Shown here: positions 53,243 through 60,370 of the stretch, one piece after another
How positions within the stretch are numbered: position 1 is the first letter of the stretch
How the letters are laid out: every line of letters begins with the position of its first letter
Assembly (NCBI GenBank): GCA_964429795.1
Contig: CAYSCW010000010.1
Location: forward strand, 1 to 64,000
Length of the DNA: 64,000 nucleotides
From: CAYSCW01 sp964429795
Lineage (GTDB): Bacteria > Acidobacteriota > Aminicenantia > Aminicenantales > Aminicenantaceae
Direction: 5' to 3'
The notes under the pieces: generated by a model
The model's database searches: none
Told to the model about the DNA's origin: nothing
The model's input: only the letters and a program-made list of their open reading frames with translations
Made by a program: the position numbers and the translations under genes

Positions 53243-54466
53243 ATGATTAAAAGACACCTCGAGAATATTTGCTTCCAGGAAGAATTTGGCCGCCAGATGC
53301 GTTTCATTTCCGGTCCCCGGCAGATCGGAAAAACAACCCTATCCAAAAATTTCCTTCATCAACGGAAACTCGATAAACTTTATTTCAATTGGGACCTACG
53401 TGCCGTCCGCAACCAATACCTTCAAGACCCCTATTTTTTTGAGACGGAAATCTACGATGCCCATAGGCACGGAAGGCCTGTCTGGGTGTGTTTGGATGAA
53501 ATCCACAAGATGCCGAAATGGAAGAACATCCTGAAGGACTACTTCGATAAATTCGAAGATACAGCCCGATTCATCGTCACTGGAAGCGCACGACTGGAGT
53601 GGTTCCGCAAATCCGGAGATGCTCTCACTGGGCGGTATTTCCTTTTTCACCTGTTTCCTCTTTCTCTCTCGGAAGCAGCCGGAAACATAATGCCACAACT
53701 TAGAGAAGGAGAGTCGGCAACAGATTTTATCGAAAGGCGAATCACCCGGGTACGGTATGAGCAGGATCTGCTCAACCAGCTTCTCTATTACAGCGGTTTT
53801 CCCGAACCCTTTTCCAAAGCTAGCATTCGATTTTTCAGGCGTTGGCAGATGAATACGGTCGATCAGATCATCCGGGAAGATGTTAGAGACCTAACTCGGA
53901 TCATCGAGACCGAAAACGTCGCCTCCTTGATCATACGGCTGCCTGATCGTGTCGGGTCTCCTCTCTCAATGAATGCTCTTCGAGAAGACATGCAAGTTAG
54001 CTACACGGCTGTGAAGAATGCGATATCAGCCCTGCAACTGACTCATGTCATTTTTCTGATTTCTCCCTACAGCCTTAATATTTCGAGAGCTATCAAAAAA
54101 GAGAAAAAATGCTATTTTTTAGACTGGACGAGGTGTCCAGATCCTGCCTTTCGCTTCGAAAATTATATCGCCGTCGAGCTCAAGACGCTGATCGAGCTGT
54201 GGAACGATGGCGGCCTTGGTTCTCTTGAGCTTTACTACGTCCGGACAAAGGACAGACGCGAGACAGACTTTTTGATCGTGAAGAATAAAAAGCCTTGGTG
54301 TCTTTTTGAAGCAAAACTCTCTGATGTTCCAGTGGAGAACCACCATCGAAAGCACGCAGAAGCACTCGGAGGAATTCCTGTCGTCCAGCTGACACAAGAG
54401 TCCAAGGTCATCAAAAAAAGTGAAAGAACTATCTACCGTATCTCTGCCAGCCGTTTCTTCAGCTGA
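53243..54466 (+). CDS. AAA_14/DUF4143-family ATPase
   Basis: This 407-residue cytoplasmic protein has Walker A GPRQIGKTT near 29-37, Walker B VWVCLDEIHKM, a sensor-like FIVTGSARLEWF, and the DUF4143 C-terminal half (LLYYSGFPEPF, then a nuclease-like ETDFLIVKNKKPWCLFEAK with E-x-D...E-x-K). The last motif resembles a PD-(D/E)XK fold. These proteins are common in archaea and accessory bacterial DNA; their role is unknown. It starts at an ATG with no Shine-Dalgarno behind a leaderless promoter. It is the first gene of an AT-rich accessory island. Confidence 0.85.
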   Translation: MIKRHLENICFQEEFGRQMRFISGPRQIGKTTLSKNFLHQRKLDKLYFNWDLRAVRNQYLQDPYFFETEIYDAHRHGRPVWVCLDEIHKMPKWKNILKDYFDKFEDTARFIVTGSARLEWFRKSGDALTGRYFLFHLFPLSLSEAAGNIMPQLREGESATDFIERRITRVRYEQDLLNQLLYYSGFPEPFSKASIRFFRRWQMNTVDQIIREDVRDLTRIIETENVASLIIRLPDRVGSPLSMNALREDMQVSYTAVKNAISALQLTHVIFLISPYSLNISRAIKKEKKCYFLDWTRCPDPAFRFENYIAVELKTLIELWNDGGLGSLELYYVRTKDRRETDFLIVKNKKPWCLFEAKLSDVPVENHHRKHAEALGGIPVVQLTQESKVIKKSERTIYRISASRFFS

Positions 54467-54621
54467 TCTAACGCTTCTGATAAAATAACATCATGACTTT
54501 CATTTCGCTTAAAAGGATCGGCCATTTCTTCTAAGGAGGAGGCTGTCCAATGTCATTTTTTGTTAGGCGTGAACGTTATTTGTATAGCTTTGGAGAAAAT
54601 ATGAAAATAAGCTCTCGAGTA

Positions 54622-54745
54622 ACAGAAAAGCAAAAAGCTTGATTTTACTCAACTAGCTAAAGATGTTGAACCCTTTCTGTTTTCCCCAAGCGATTCAAAA
54701 AAAGTTCTCCTGTTTGCTGAGTTTATTAAAGGATATGAATTTTAA
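54622..54745 (+). pseudogene. Possible C-terminal remnant of an AbiEii-type nucleotidyltransferase toxin
   Basis: An open stretch without start codon reads KLDFTQLAKDVEPFLFSP and ends LLFAEFIKGYEF before TAA at 54743-54745. The pattern D-F-x-x-L-x-x-D-V-x-P-F-L is like the end of AbiEii/AbiGii-type proteins. A stop lies directly upstream in frame. The match is short and made by eye. The remaining 54467-54621 shows only a 30-codon open frame from 54550 without supporting features. Confidence 0.3.
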
Positions 54746-54840
54746 TAGAAAAAAGTATGTTTTTATCATATAAAGACTGATGTTACTTCAGTCCCAACAG
54801 GAAATGTCTGACTATGGCAGGGATGATATGGAGTTGTTTA

Positions 54841-54868
54841 TTGACCGTAATTTTTGAAAGTGTTAAAT
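54841..54868 (+). promoter_or_regulatory. Likely promoter of tRNA-Leu
   Basis: TTGACC at 54841-54846 and TTAAAT at 54863-54868 are 16 bases apart, with the tRNA starting 11 bases after the -10. The arrangement is the same as that upstream of tRNA-Gly at 30637. Confidence 0.5.
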
Positions 54869-54879
54869 ATATGGTGGAT

Positions 54880-54968
54880 GCCGGAGTGGCGAAATTGGCA
54901 GACGCGCTGGACTCAAAATCCAGTTCTGGGCGACCAGAGTGTGGGTTCGAATCCCTCCTCCGGCACCA
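54880..54968 (+). tRNA. tRNA-Leu (CAA)
   Basis: The acceptor arms GCCGGAG and CTCCGGC pair perfectly. The anticodon loop CTCAAAA between TGGA and TCCA gives anticodon CAA. A long variable arm (TTCTGGGCGACCAGAG) marks a class II tRNA. The T-loop is TTCGAAT. The CCA end is encoded (54966-54968). tRNA-Leu genes are common integration sites, in line with the accessory content on both sides. Confidence 0.95.
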
Positions 54969-55043
54969 GTTTTCCCCTTCTCTTATTTGAAGCCAAATCC
55001 CCTTTGTGATATAAGTCTATTAGTCATTGCTGGCGGACACAAT

Positions 55044-55124
55044 GAATCCAGCAAGGAGGGAAATCCGCACGTACGGTTCTGTGAGGGGCATTAAACCGAA
55101 AGGAGGTTACTATGTCTACTCGAC
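55044..55124 (+). mobile_element. 3' end of a group II intron (domain V/VI remnant)
   Basis: GGAAATCCGCACGTACGGTTC is shown here in pieces: GGAAA loop, then CGTACGGTTC (55070-55079), the right arm of a domain V. TGTGAGGGGC follows, then a domain VI hairpin: GGCAT-TAAACC paired to GGTTA and ATGTC. The stretch ends at CTACTCGAC (55116-55124), the usual intron 3' end. The left arm of domain V is degenerate. No reverse transcriptase or other intron domain fits into the about 75 bases back to tRNA-Leu, so only the tail remains. The ATG of the next gene lies inside it. Confidence 0.6.
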
Positions 55125-55594
55125 AAAATTGGAAAAAAATTTTAGCAAACTTTTTTGAAAAACAAAAAGAAGAAAAAGAGGAGAAAGAAGAGAAGCATAG
55201 TCACGAAAAATTGAGAGTTGAGAAATTTTATTCAACGATTGTAAATCCCGCTTTTGAAGAGCTTAAGTCTGAATTAAAAAAACACGGAAGAGAAGTAGAG
55301 GTATATAGCGAAAGAAGAGATTTTGCATCAATTATTGTACAGTTCGAGGGTGAGGAAGAGCTTGATTATTCGATAGAAGTGATGTTATATCCAGGTCTTA
55401 CATTTCCTCGTCCAGTAATTCATTATACAGAGTGGGCAAGTAGTAGGAGATTAAGAGTCGAGGGGTTATTAAGGACGGGTAGTCAGGACTATGATATCTT
55501 TGATATTACAATAGATGAAATTATTGAACACTTTTTAAATGAATACAAAAACCTTTCAAGTAAACATAATAAAAATATTGATTTTAAGTCTTAA
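55112..55594 (+). CDS. Hypothetical protein with start signals inside an intron tail
   Basis: This 160-residue soluble protein has an N-terminal helix with a Lys/Glu-rich run (KEEKEEKEEKH, about 19-30), then an alpha/beta domain (VNPAFEELKSELKKHGREVEVY, FASIIVQFEGEEELDYSIEV). No family or enzyme motif was recognised. The ATG at 55112 and its ribosome-binding site AAAGGAGG lie within the domain VI sequence of the intron remnant. The first four codons (ATG TCT ACT CGA) thus overlap the intron end. Base composition is AT-rich like the rest of the island. Confidence 0.65.
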   Translation: MSTRQNWKKILANFFEKQKEEKEEKEEKHSHEKLRVEKFYSTIVNPAFEELKSELKKHGREVEVYSERRDFASIIVQFEGEEELDYSIEVMLYPGLTFPRPVIHYTEWASSRRLRVEGLLRTGSQDYDIFDITIDEIIEHFLNEYKNLSSKHNKNIDFKS

Positions 55595-55732
55595 CTTTGC
55601 TACTGCTATCTTTTTCAAGAAACTTCTTCAACTTCAAACATATCTCCAATGAAGCCTTAAATCGTGCTTGCGTCCTTTCTTGAATCTGGGGATTATTGAA
55701 GATAATTTTTTTAAAAGGGGGAGGTGAGAAGG

Positions 55733-55960
55733 ATGAAAGAAAAATTTTATATTACAGCTCTCCAAATCGATGATAGTGAATCTTATGATTCTTTAGAAGA
55801 GGTGACAGCTAAAGCATATGGATATTTCTCAAAAATAAAATCTCTCAAATCAGTAGTAATTCATGAATGGATAGAGGGGAGCGAGAAAGGTCCCATGAGA
55901 TTTGTTTTTAAAGAAAAGAGCGGGAAAATAAATTACGTTGATATTAAACGGGGAGATTAA
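55733..55960 (+). CDS. Small hypothetical protein
   Basis: This 75-residue protein starts at ATG 55733, with GGGGGAGG eight bases ahead. It has a beta-alpha-beta-beta look (KFYITALQIDD; SLEEVTAKAYGYFSKIK; SVVIHEWIEG; MRFVFKEKSGKINYV) without signal peptide or Cys motif. It is in the AT-rich island, in the same direction as the previous hypothetical gene, 138 bases apart. No function can be given. Confidence 0.5.
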   Translation: MKEKFYITALQIDDSESYDSLEEVTAKAYGYFSKIKSLKSVVIHEWIEGSEKGPMRFVFKEKSGKINYVDIKRGD

Positions 55961-56021
55961 AAAATGGCAAATTGTTGCCTTGACAATAATAAGTGAAATG
56001 GAGGGATAGAAAAAAATCCTC

Positions 56022-56222
56022 ATGATTATTCCTTTAGCCTTATTCCTTTGCCTGACTTTCAGTTGCCAAAGGCAAGTCGAAGAGGGAATCACTGAAGAAG
56101 AAGCACAGGCTTTTGCTGACCTTATTTTGGAAATGTAGAACGAGACCAACCTTACTATAGTAGACGAGGTCTATGCTCCTGAGATTGTACGGCATGACTA
56201 TGGTCTACCAGAAGACATTTAG
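56022..56222 (+). pseudogene. Truncated SnoaL/ester-cyclase-like lipoprotein with in-frame TAG
   Basis: ATG 56022 opens a lipoprotein leader (PLALFLCLTFSC) followed by EEEAQAFADLILEM, then TAG at 56136-56138 in place of an expected Trp. The frame then continues NETNLTIVDEVYAPEIVRHD and stops at 56220-56222. The pattern L-x-E-x-W-N-x-x-N-L-x-x-V-D-E-x-Y-A-x-x-x-V-x-H is that of ester-cyclase/SnoaL-like proteins, which usually have about 130-180 residues. The C-terminal half is missing. The 292 bases after it show nothing recognisable. Confidence 0.6.
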
Positions 56223-56514
56223 GAAATATAGAAATAAGTACTATTTGTATAAAATCAACCATTATTAATAAAATAATGCTTGATAAATAGACTGAAAATA
56301 TTAGCTAGTGGTGGTGGCTTTTATCGCTTCTATCATTTATCTCATCCTCCCTTTTGTTCATTAATGATGTGAGGATAGGGGAAGAAATGGAAATACTCCA
56401 ATGCGAAAATATTTGAAATCAGAGGTCAATTGTGGTATCCACACTCTGTGTGTTTGCGGTTAAAACAATGGTTTTAATGAAGAGCTAAAGCCTTTTGGGG
56501 AAAGGAGAGGAGAA

Positions 56515-57423
56515 ATGACGGCCAAACTGATCAAAGGCACGGAGATTCGGGAAGAAATCCTGGCAGAGATTAAAGCCGAAGTGGAGAAAATCAAGGAGGA
56601 ACATGGTATAGTTCCCGGGTTAGTGACTATTTTGGTGGGAGAAGATCCTGCCTCGGTCTCTTACGTAACCGCTAAAATCAAAACAGCTAACAGTCTTGGG
56701 TTTAAAGAAGTTCAGGAAAACAGGCCAGAGACCATTTCAGAAGAGGAGCTCCTGGCATTGATCGATTGCTATAACAAGGATCGCACGGTCCATGGTGTTC
56801 TGGTTCAGTTGCCTCTTCCCAAACACATCGACGAGAAAAAAGTCATCAATGCCATTGATCCTGACAAAGATGTGGACGGGTTTCATCCTGTGAATATGGG
56901 CCGTCTGGTGATCGGCGGTTCAGCGGTCAAGTTTCGTCCGCCTACTCCTGCAGCAATTCAGGAATTGATCCTCCGTGCCGGTGTTGAAACCAATGGGGCT
57001 GAGGTGGTGGTTGTCGGCCGGTCCAACATCGTGGGTAAACCGATCGCCATCATGATGATGCAGAAAGAGCCGAAGGCCAACGCTACAGTAACCGTTGCTC
57101 ATACCAGGACTAGAGACCTGGCTTTCCACTGCAAAAGGGCAGATATATTGATTGTGGCAGCCGGAGTTCCTGGTTTGGTCAAGCCCGAATGGATCAAACC
57201 AGGAGCCTGTGTCATCGATGTGGGGGTCAACCGGGTGGGATGGAAGATCAGCAAAAAGACGGGAAAGAGAATAGCCCTGCTCAAAGGCGATGTCGACTTT
57301 GAAGCCGCCCAGGAGATCGCAGGATGGATTACACCTGTTCCTGGCGGAGTGGGGCCTATGACCATCACCATGCTCATGAGGAATACCCTGAACGCCTTAA
57401 AATACAAGCTGGGAATCGCATGA
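56515..57423 (+). CDS. folD: Bifunctional methylenetetrahydrofolate dehydrogenase/cyclohydrolase
   Basis: This 302-residue cytoplasmic enzyme interconverts methylene-, methenyl- and formyl-tetrahydrofolate with NADP. It has SVSYVTAKIKTANSLG with the catalytic Lys, VHGVLVQLPLPKHID, the NADP motif VVVGRSNIVGKP, and the C-terminal PVPGGVGPMTITMLM. It is slightly longer than usual because of an insert near KISKKTGKRIALL. AAAGGAGAGG precedes the ATG. The saccharopine-dehydrogenase-like gene begins 30 bases later. Confidence 0.95.
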   Translation: MTAKLIKGTEIREEILAEIKAEVEKIKEEHGIVPGLVTILVGEDPASVSYVTAKIKTANSLGFKEVQENRPETISEEELLALIDCYNKDRTVHGVLVQLPLPKHIDEKKVINAIDPDKDVDGFHPVNMGRLVIGGSAVKFRPPTPAAIQELILRAGVETNGAEVVVVGRSNIVGKPIAIMMMQKEPKANATVTVAHTRTRDLAFHCKRADILIVAAGVPGLVKPEWIKPGACVIDVGVNRVGWKISKKTGKRIALLKGDVDFEAAQEIAGWITPVPGGVGPMTITMLMRNTLNALKYKLGIA

Positions 57424-57453
57424 TCACCGCCTGGATCTTTTAAAGGAGAGACA

Positions 57454-58611
57454 ATGGTTCATTATCTGGTGTTGGGAGCAGGGAAGATGGGGATTGTGCT
57501 GGCCAGGGATCTGATCACATCCGATGCCAAAAACAGGGTAACCCTGGTCGACATCGATAAAAAACAGCTCAAAAAAGCGCAGGACTTCATAGATAACAGA
57601 AGACTGGTGCCTGTCCAGATGAATATCGAGGATGAAAACAGAAGGCAGGAGATTTACTGGAACAAAGATGTAGCTCTTTCAGCTCTTCTCCACAGGCACA
57701 GCCTGCTGGCATTGGAAGCGGCCGTGCGTGTCGGTGTTCATTTTGTGGACCTGGCAGGAGAATTCCCGCTTCACCGGCTAGAATACGATATTGAGGCCAG
57801 GAAGAAAAGAATCACTCTCCTCTCAGGAGTAGGCGTCTCTCCCGGCATCACCAATATCTGTGTGGGGAGGGCTGTTCACCTGCTGGATAAGACCCAGAAA
57901 GCGCTCATCTATGTGGGAGGCAATCCCGCTCATCCCAGACCGCCGCTGAAGTACAGGATCGTCTACGCTGTGGACAGTTTTCTCAATTTCTACGAGAGAA
58001 AAGTGACCATATTAAAGGGCGGGAAGGTGAAAGATGTTTCTCCACTTTCTGGAAAGGAGTCGATTTCTTTCGACCCGCCGTTTGAAGAGATGGAATGCTT
58101 CTACACAGATGGCCTGAATTCTCTCCTCCACACCATGAGAGGGAAAATCCAGGATGAACTCTGGGAAAAGACGATTCGGCATAAAGGCCATGCCGAGGAG
58201 GTAAAAACCTTAATATCCTGTGGGCTTTTCTCCAAACGACCTGTCCGTGTCCGTGATCGAAGGGTCATTCCAAGAGAAGTTCTCGAGGTGCTTCTGGATT
58301 CCCGGATGAAACTGGGAAGGGAAAAAGATGTCACCCTGATGAGGATGATCGTCACGGGAGAGAAATTCGGGAGGCCAAGGACTCATGTTTTTGAGATGAT
58401 GGATTGTTTTGACACTGAGAAAGGCTATACCTCTATGGCCAGGACGACCTGTTTTCCTGCTTCTATAGCTGCTCAGATGATCCTCTCAGGGCAGATTAGG
58501 AAGAGAGGGAGCCTCTTTCCTGAGCAGGTCTTTCAGGGCTCTCTGTATAAGCCGTTTATGGAAGAGTTGAAAAAGAGAGGAGTGGCCGTTACACATAAAA
58601 CAAGAGGATAA
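57454..58611 (+). CDS. Saccharopine dehydrogenase-like oxidoreductase
   Basis: This 385-residue protein has an N-terminal Rossmann domain (YLVLGAGKMGIVLARDL, GxGxxG, with acidic VDIDKKQ ending the second strand, so NAD is likely). ALSALLHRHSLLALEAAVRVG and FVDLAGEFP follow, then GVGVSPGITNI. This is the saccharopine dehydrogenase/carboxynorspermidine synthase-like family. The substrate is unknown; lysine-pathway or polyamine chemistry are possibilities by family only. AAAGGAGAG precedes the ATG. An iron-alcohol dehydrogenase follows after 25 bases. Confidence 0.8.
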   Translation: MVHYLVLGAGKMGIVLARDLITSDAKNRVTLVDIDKKQLKKAQDFIDNRRLVPVQMNIEDENRRQEIYWNKDVALSALLHRHSLLALEAAVRVGVHFVDLAGEFPLHRLEYDIEARKKRITLLSGVGVSPGITNICVGRAVHLLDKTQKALIYVGGNPAHPRPPLKYRIVYAVDSFLNFYERKVTILKGGKVKDVSPLSGKESISFDPPFEEMECFYTDGLNSLLHTMRGKIQDELWEKTIRHKGHAEEVKTLISCGLFSKRPVRVRDRRVIPREVLEVLLDSRMKLGREKDVTLMRMIVTGEKFGRPRTHVFEMMDCFDTEKGYTSMARTTCFPASIAAQMILSGQIRKRGSLFPEQVFQGSLYKPFMEELKKRGVAVTHKTRG

Positions 58612-58636
58612 AAAGTAAAAAGAGGGACTCAATTTC

Positions 58637-59905
58637 ATGAGAGAACTCAAAGAGAAAGCCCGTAGCTTGTTGAAGGAATTCAAAGGTGAAAATTATATTT
58701 TTGGCATCGATTGTCTGGAAAGAGCAGGGGAGCTGGTCGTCCCCTTTGGCGGAAAGACTCTGCTGATCACTAACCTCGAGAACCGCAGTGAAGAGGATTT
58801 CACCCGCCTTATCCATTCTTTAGAGGAAGAACGCCTGGAGGTTATCGGGCCTGTGCGTAGTGCGAGACCCAACGCTCCCCGGGAAGATGTCTCGAAGCTT
58901 GTTGAGGATGTGAAGAAGGCAAACCCCGACAGTGTGGTGGTTGTGGCTGGGGGCTCTGGCATTGATGCAGCCAAGGCTGCCGTTGTCCTTGCCATCCTGG
59001 GAGGGGATGTGGAGGAATACTTTGGTGTGGGGAAGGTGACTGACAGGATCGCAAGCACCGGCAAAAAGCTTCTTCCTCTCATCGCAGTTCAGACATCTTC
59101 GAGTTCAGCCGCTCATCTCACCAAATATTCCAATATTACCGATTTCAAGAGAGCACAGAAAAAGTTGATCGTCGACGAAGCGATTGTTCCACCCAAGGCA
59201 CTCTTCGATTACCGGCTCACACGGACTATGCCTCCTGACCTCACTCTGGATGGAGCTTTTGACGGCATGGCTCATTGCCTGGAGGTTTTTTACGGAGCCA
59301 CGGATGAGATGTTTGATAAGATTCAAGAGGTGGCAGAGACAGGATTAGAGCTTATCATCGCCTATCTGGAAAGGACCCTCATCGATAGCCAGGATATGCA
59401 GAACCGGGAAGCGCTGGGATTGGGGACAGATCTGGGAGGCTATGCCATCATGCTGGGAGGGACTAGCGGGCCCCATCTGAACAGCTTTTCATTGGTGGAT
59501 ATCTTGAGCCATGGCCGAGCATGTGCGATCATGATGCCTTATTACACCCTCTTCTTCGCTCCGGCCATCCAAAGACAGCTTCAGGCCTTACTCAGTATTT
59601 ATGTGAAGTATAACCTGGTGTCCTCCTCAGCCTTTCATTTTAAAGGAAGAGACTTGGCCGAAGCTGTGGCAGAAGGAATGGTGAAATTAGCAGACAGAGT
59701 GGGCTTTCCTTCAACATTGAATGAGATCCAGGGATTTGAAGAGGCTCACATTCAGAGAGCTCTCGAAGCTGCTAAAAATCTTCAGCTGGAGATGAAGCTG
59801 AAGAACATGCCCGTTCCTTTAACCAGCGAGATGGTTGATGATTATATGGGGCTGGTCCTTGAAGCTGCCAAAACAGGCAACTTCGCTATTATAAAGAATC
59901 TTTGA
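58637..59905 (+). CDS. Iron-containing alcohol dehydrogenase family protein
   Basis: This 422-residue group III dehydrogenase has VVVAGGSGIDAAKAA, the NAD motif of the GGGSxxDxAK type with Ser-Gly-Ile in place of the usual. Metal-ligand candidates are in LDGAFDGMAHCLEVFYG (Asp, His), GPHLNSFSLVDILSHGRACAI (His) and a further His. SSSSAAHLTKYSNI is also typical. It oxidises or reduces alcohols/aldehydes with NAD(P). It probably forms a unit with the saccharopine-dehydrogenase-like gene upstream. The physiological substrate is unknown. Confidence 0.85.
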   Translation: MRELKEKARSLLKEFKGENYIFGIDCLERAGELVVPFGGKTLLITNLENRSEEDFTRLIHSLEEERLEVIGPVRSARPNAPREDVSKLVEDVKKANPDSVVVVAGGSGIDAAKAAVVLAILGGDVEEYFGVGKVTDRIASTGKKLLPLIAVQTSSSSAAHLTKYSNITDFKRAQKKLIVDEAIVPPKALFDYRLTRTMPPDLTLDGAFDGMAHCLEVFYGATDEMFDKIQEVAETGLELIIAYLERTLIDSQDMQNREALGLGTDLGGYAIMLGGTSGPHLNSFSLVDILSHGRACAIMMPYYTLFFAPAIQRQLQALLSIYVKYNLVSSSAFHFKGRDLAEAVAEGMVKLADRVGFPSTLNEIQGFEEAHIQRALEAAKNLQLEMKLKNMPVPLTSEMVDDYMGLVLEAAKTGNFAIIKNL

Positions 59906-59981
59906 ATCTTTTTTTGCTGAAAGGTCCATCCTTGAAAGAAGCGTCGCCATCAAGAAAAAATGATGCTTATTATGTTGAAGG

Positions 59982-60135
59982 AAGCATTTCCTTGATGAAT
60001 AAAGATGTTTCATCCAGTTAGGTAGTGAGGCGGCGGTTGCTGTCCATCCGAAGCCCACAGTGGAGGGTGGGAAGATCTTGGCAAGGATGGATAGGAACCA
60101 ACGCTTTTATTAGCTATCAAGGAAGTGGAAATGCT
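59982..60135. repeat. Dispersed palindromic repeat, copy D (inverted orientation)
   Basis: The ends are AAGCATTTCC-TTGATGA at 59982 and, inverted, TATCAAGGAAGTGGAAATGCT ending at 60135, so the element of 154 bases has matching terminal inverted repeats. Inside are ATCCAGTTAGGTAGTGAGG and the core palindrome 60030-60104 (GGCGGTTGCTGTCCATCC and GGATGGATAGGAACC). It lies in the 465-base stretch between the Fe-ADH and MFS genes. Confidence 0.75.
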
Positions 60136-60155
60136 ATCCTCTGCTGAAAAAAGAG

Positions 60156-60183
60156 TTGATTTTTTTCGCTAGTCTGGTATAAT
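60156..60183 (+). promoter_or_regulatory. Extended -10 sigma-70 promoter
   Basis: TTGATT at 60156-60161 and TATAAT at 60178-60183 have a 16-base spacer, and TGG directly before the -10 gives an extended -10 (TGGTATAAT). The expected start near 60190 coincides with the first base of a strong hairpin. Confidence 0.7.
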
Positions 60184-60189
60184 GAATAC

Positions 60190-60300
60190 AAACCTTGTTG
60201 TGCTGGCTGGACAAGGTTTTAATAACCCTCCTTCATTATCCCCTTTTTGCTTATTTTCCCCATACCCAAGACAGCCAGCACCTCTTTTGTGAGGCATGTT
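60190..60300 (+). ncRNA. Candidate structured leader RNA or small RNA with pseudoknot-like pairing
   Basis: AAACCTTGT (60190-60198) and ACAAGGTTT (60211-60219) form a 9-base-pair stem with a 12-base loop. Ten bases of that loop, GTGCTGGCTG (60200-60209), are perfectly complementary to CAGCCAGCAC (60272-60281). A small CCTC/GAGG hairpin and T5 follow (60281-60303). The region begins at the predicted transcript start of an extended -10 promoter and lies about 70 bases before the MFS gene. No known RNA family was recognised. Confidence 0.5.
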
Positions 60301-60370
60301 TTTACCAGATGTGCTTTTTAAAAAGTGCTTTGTTAGTTGAAGACGGATAAGGCCATGTATTGAGAAGAAG

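Noticed and set aside
54550..54642. 30-codon open frame upstream of the AbiEii-like remnant
   Set aside because: No ribosome-binding site, no domain pattern and too short to support as a gene.
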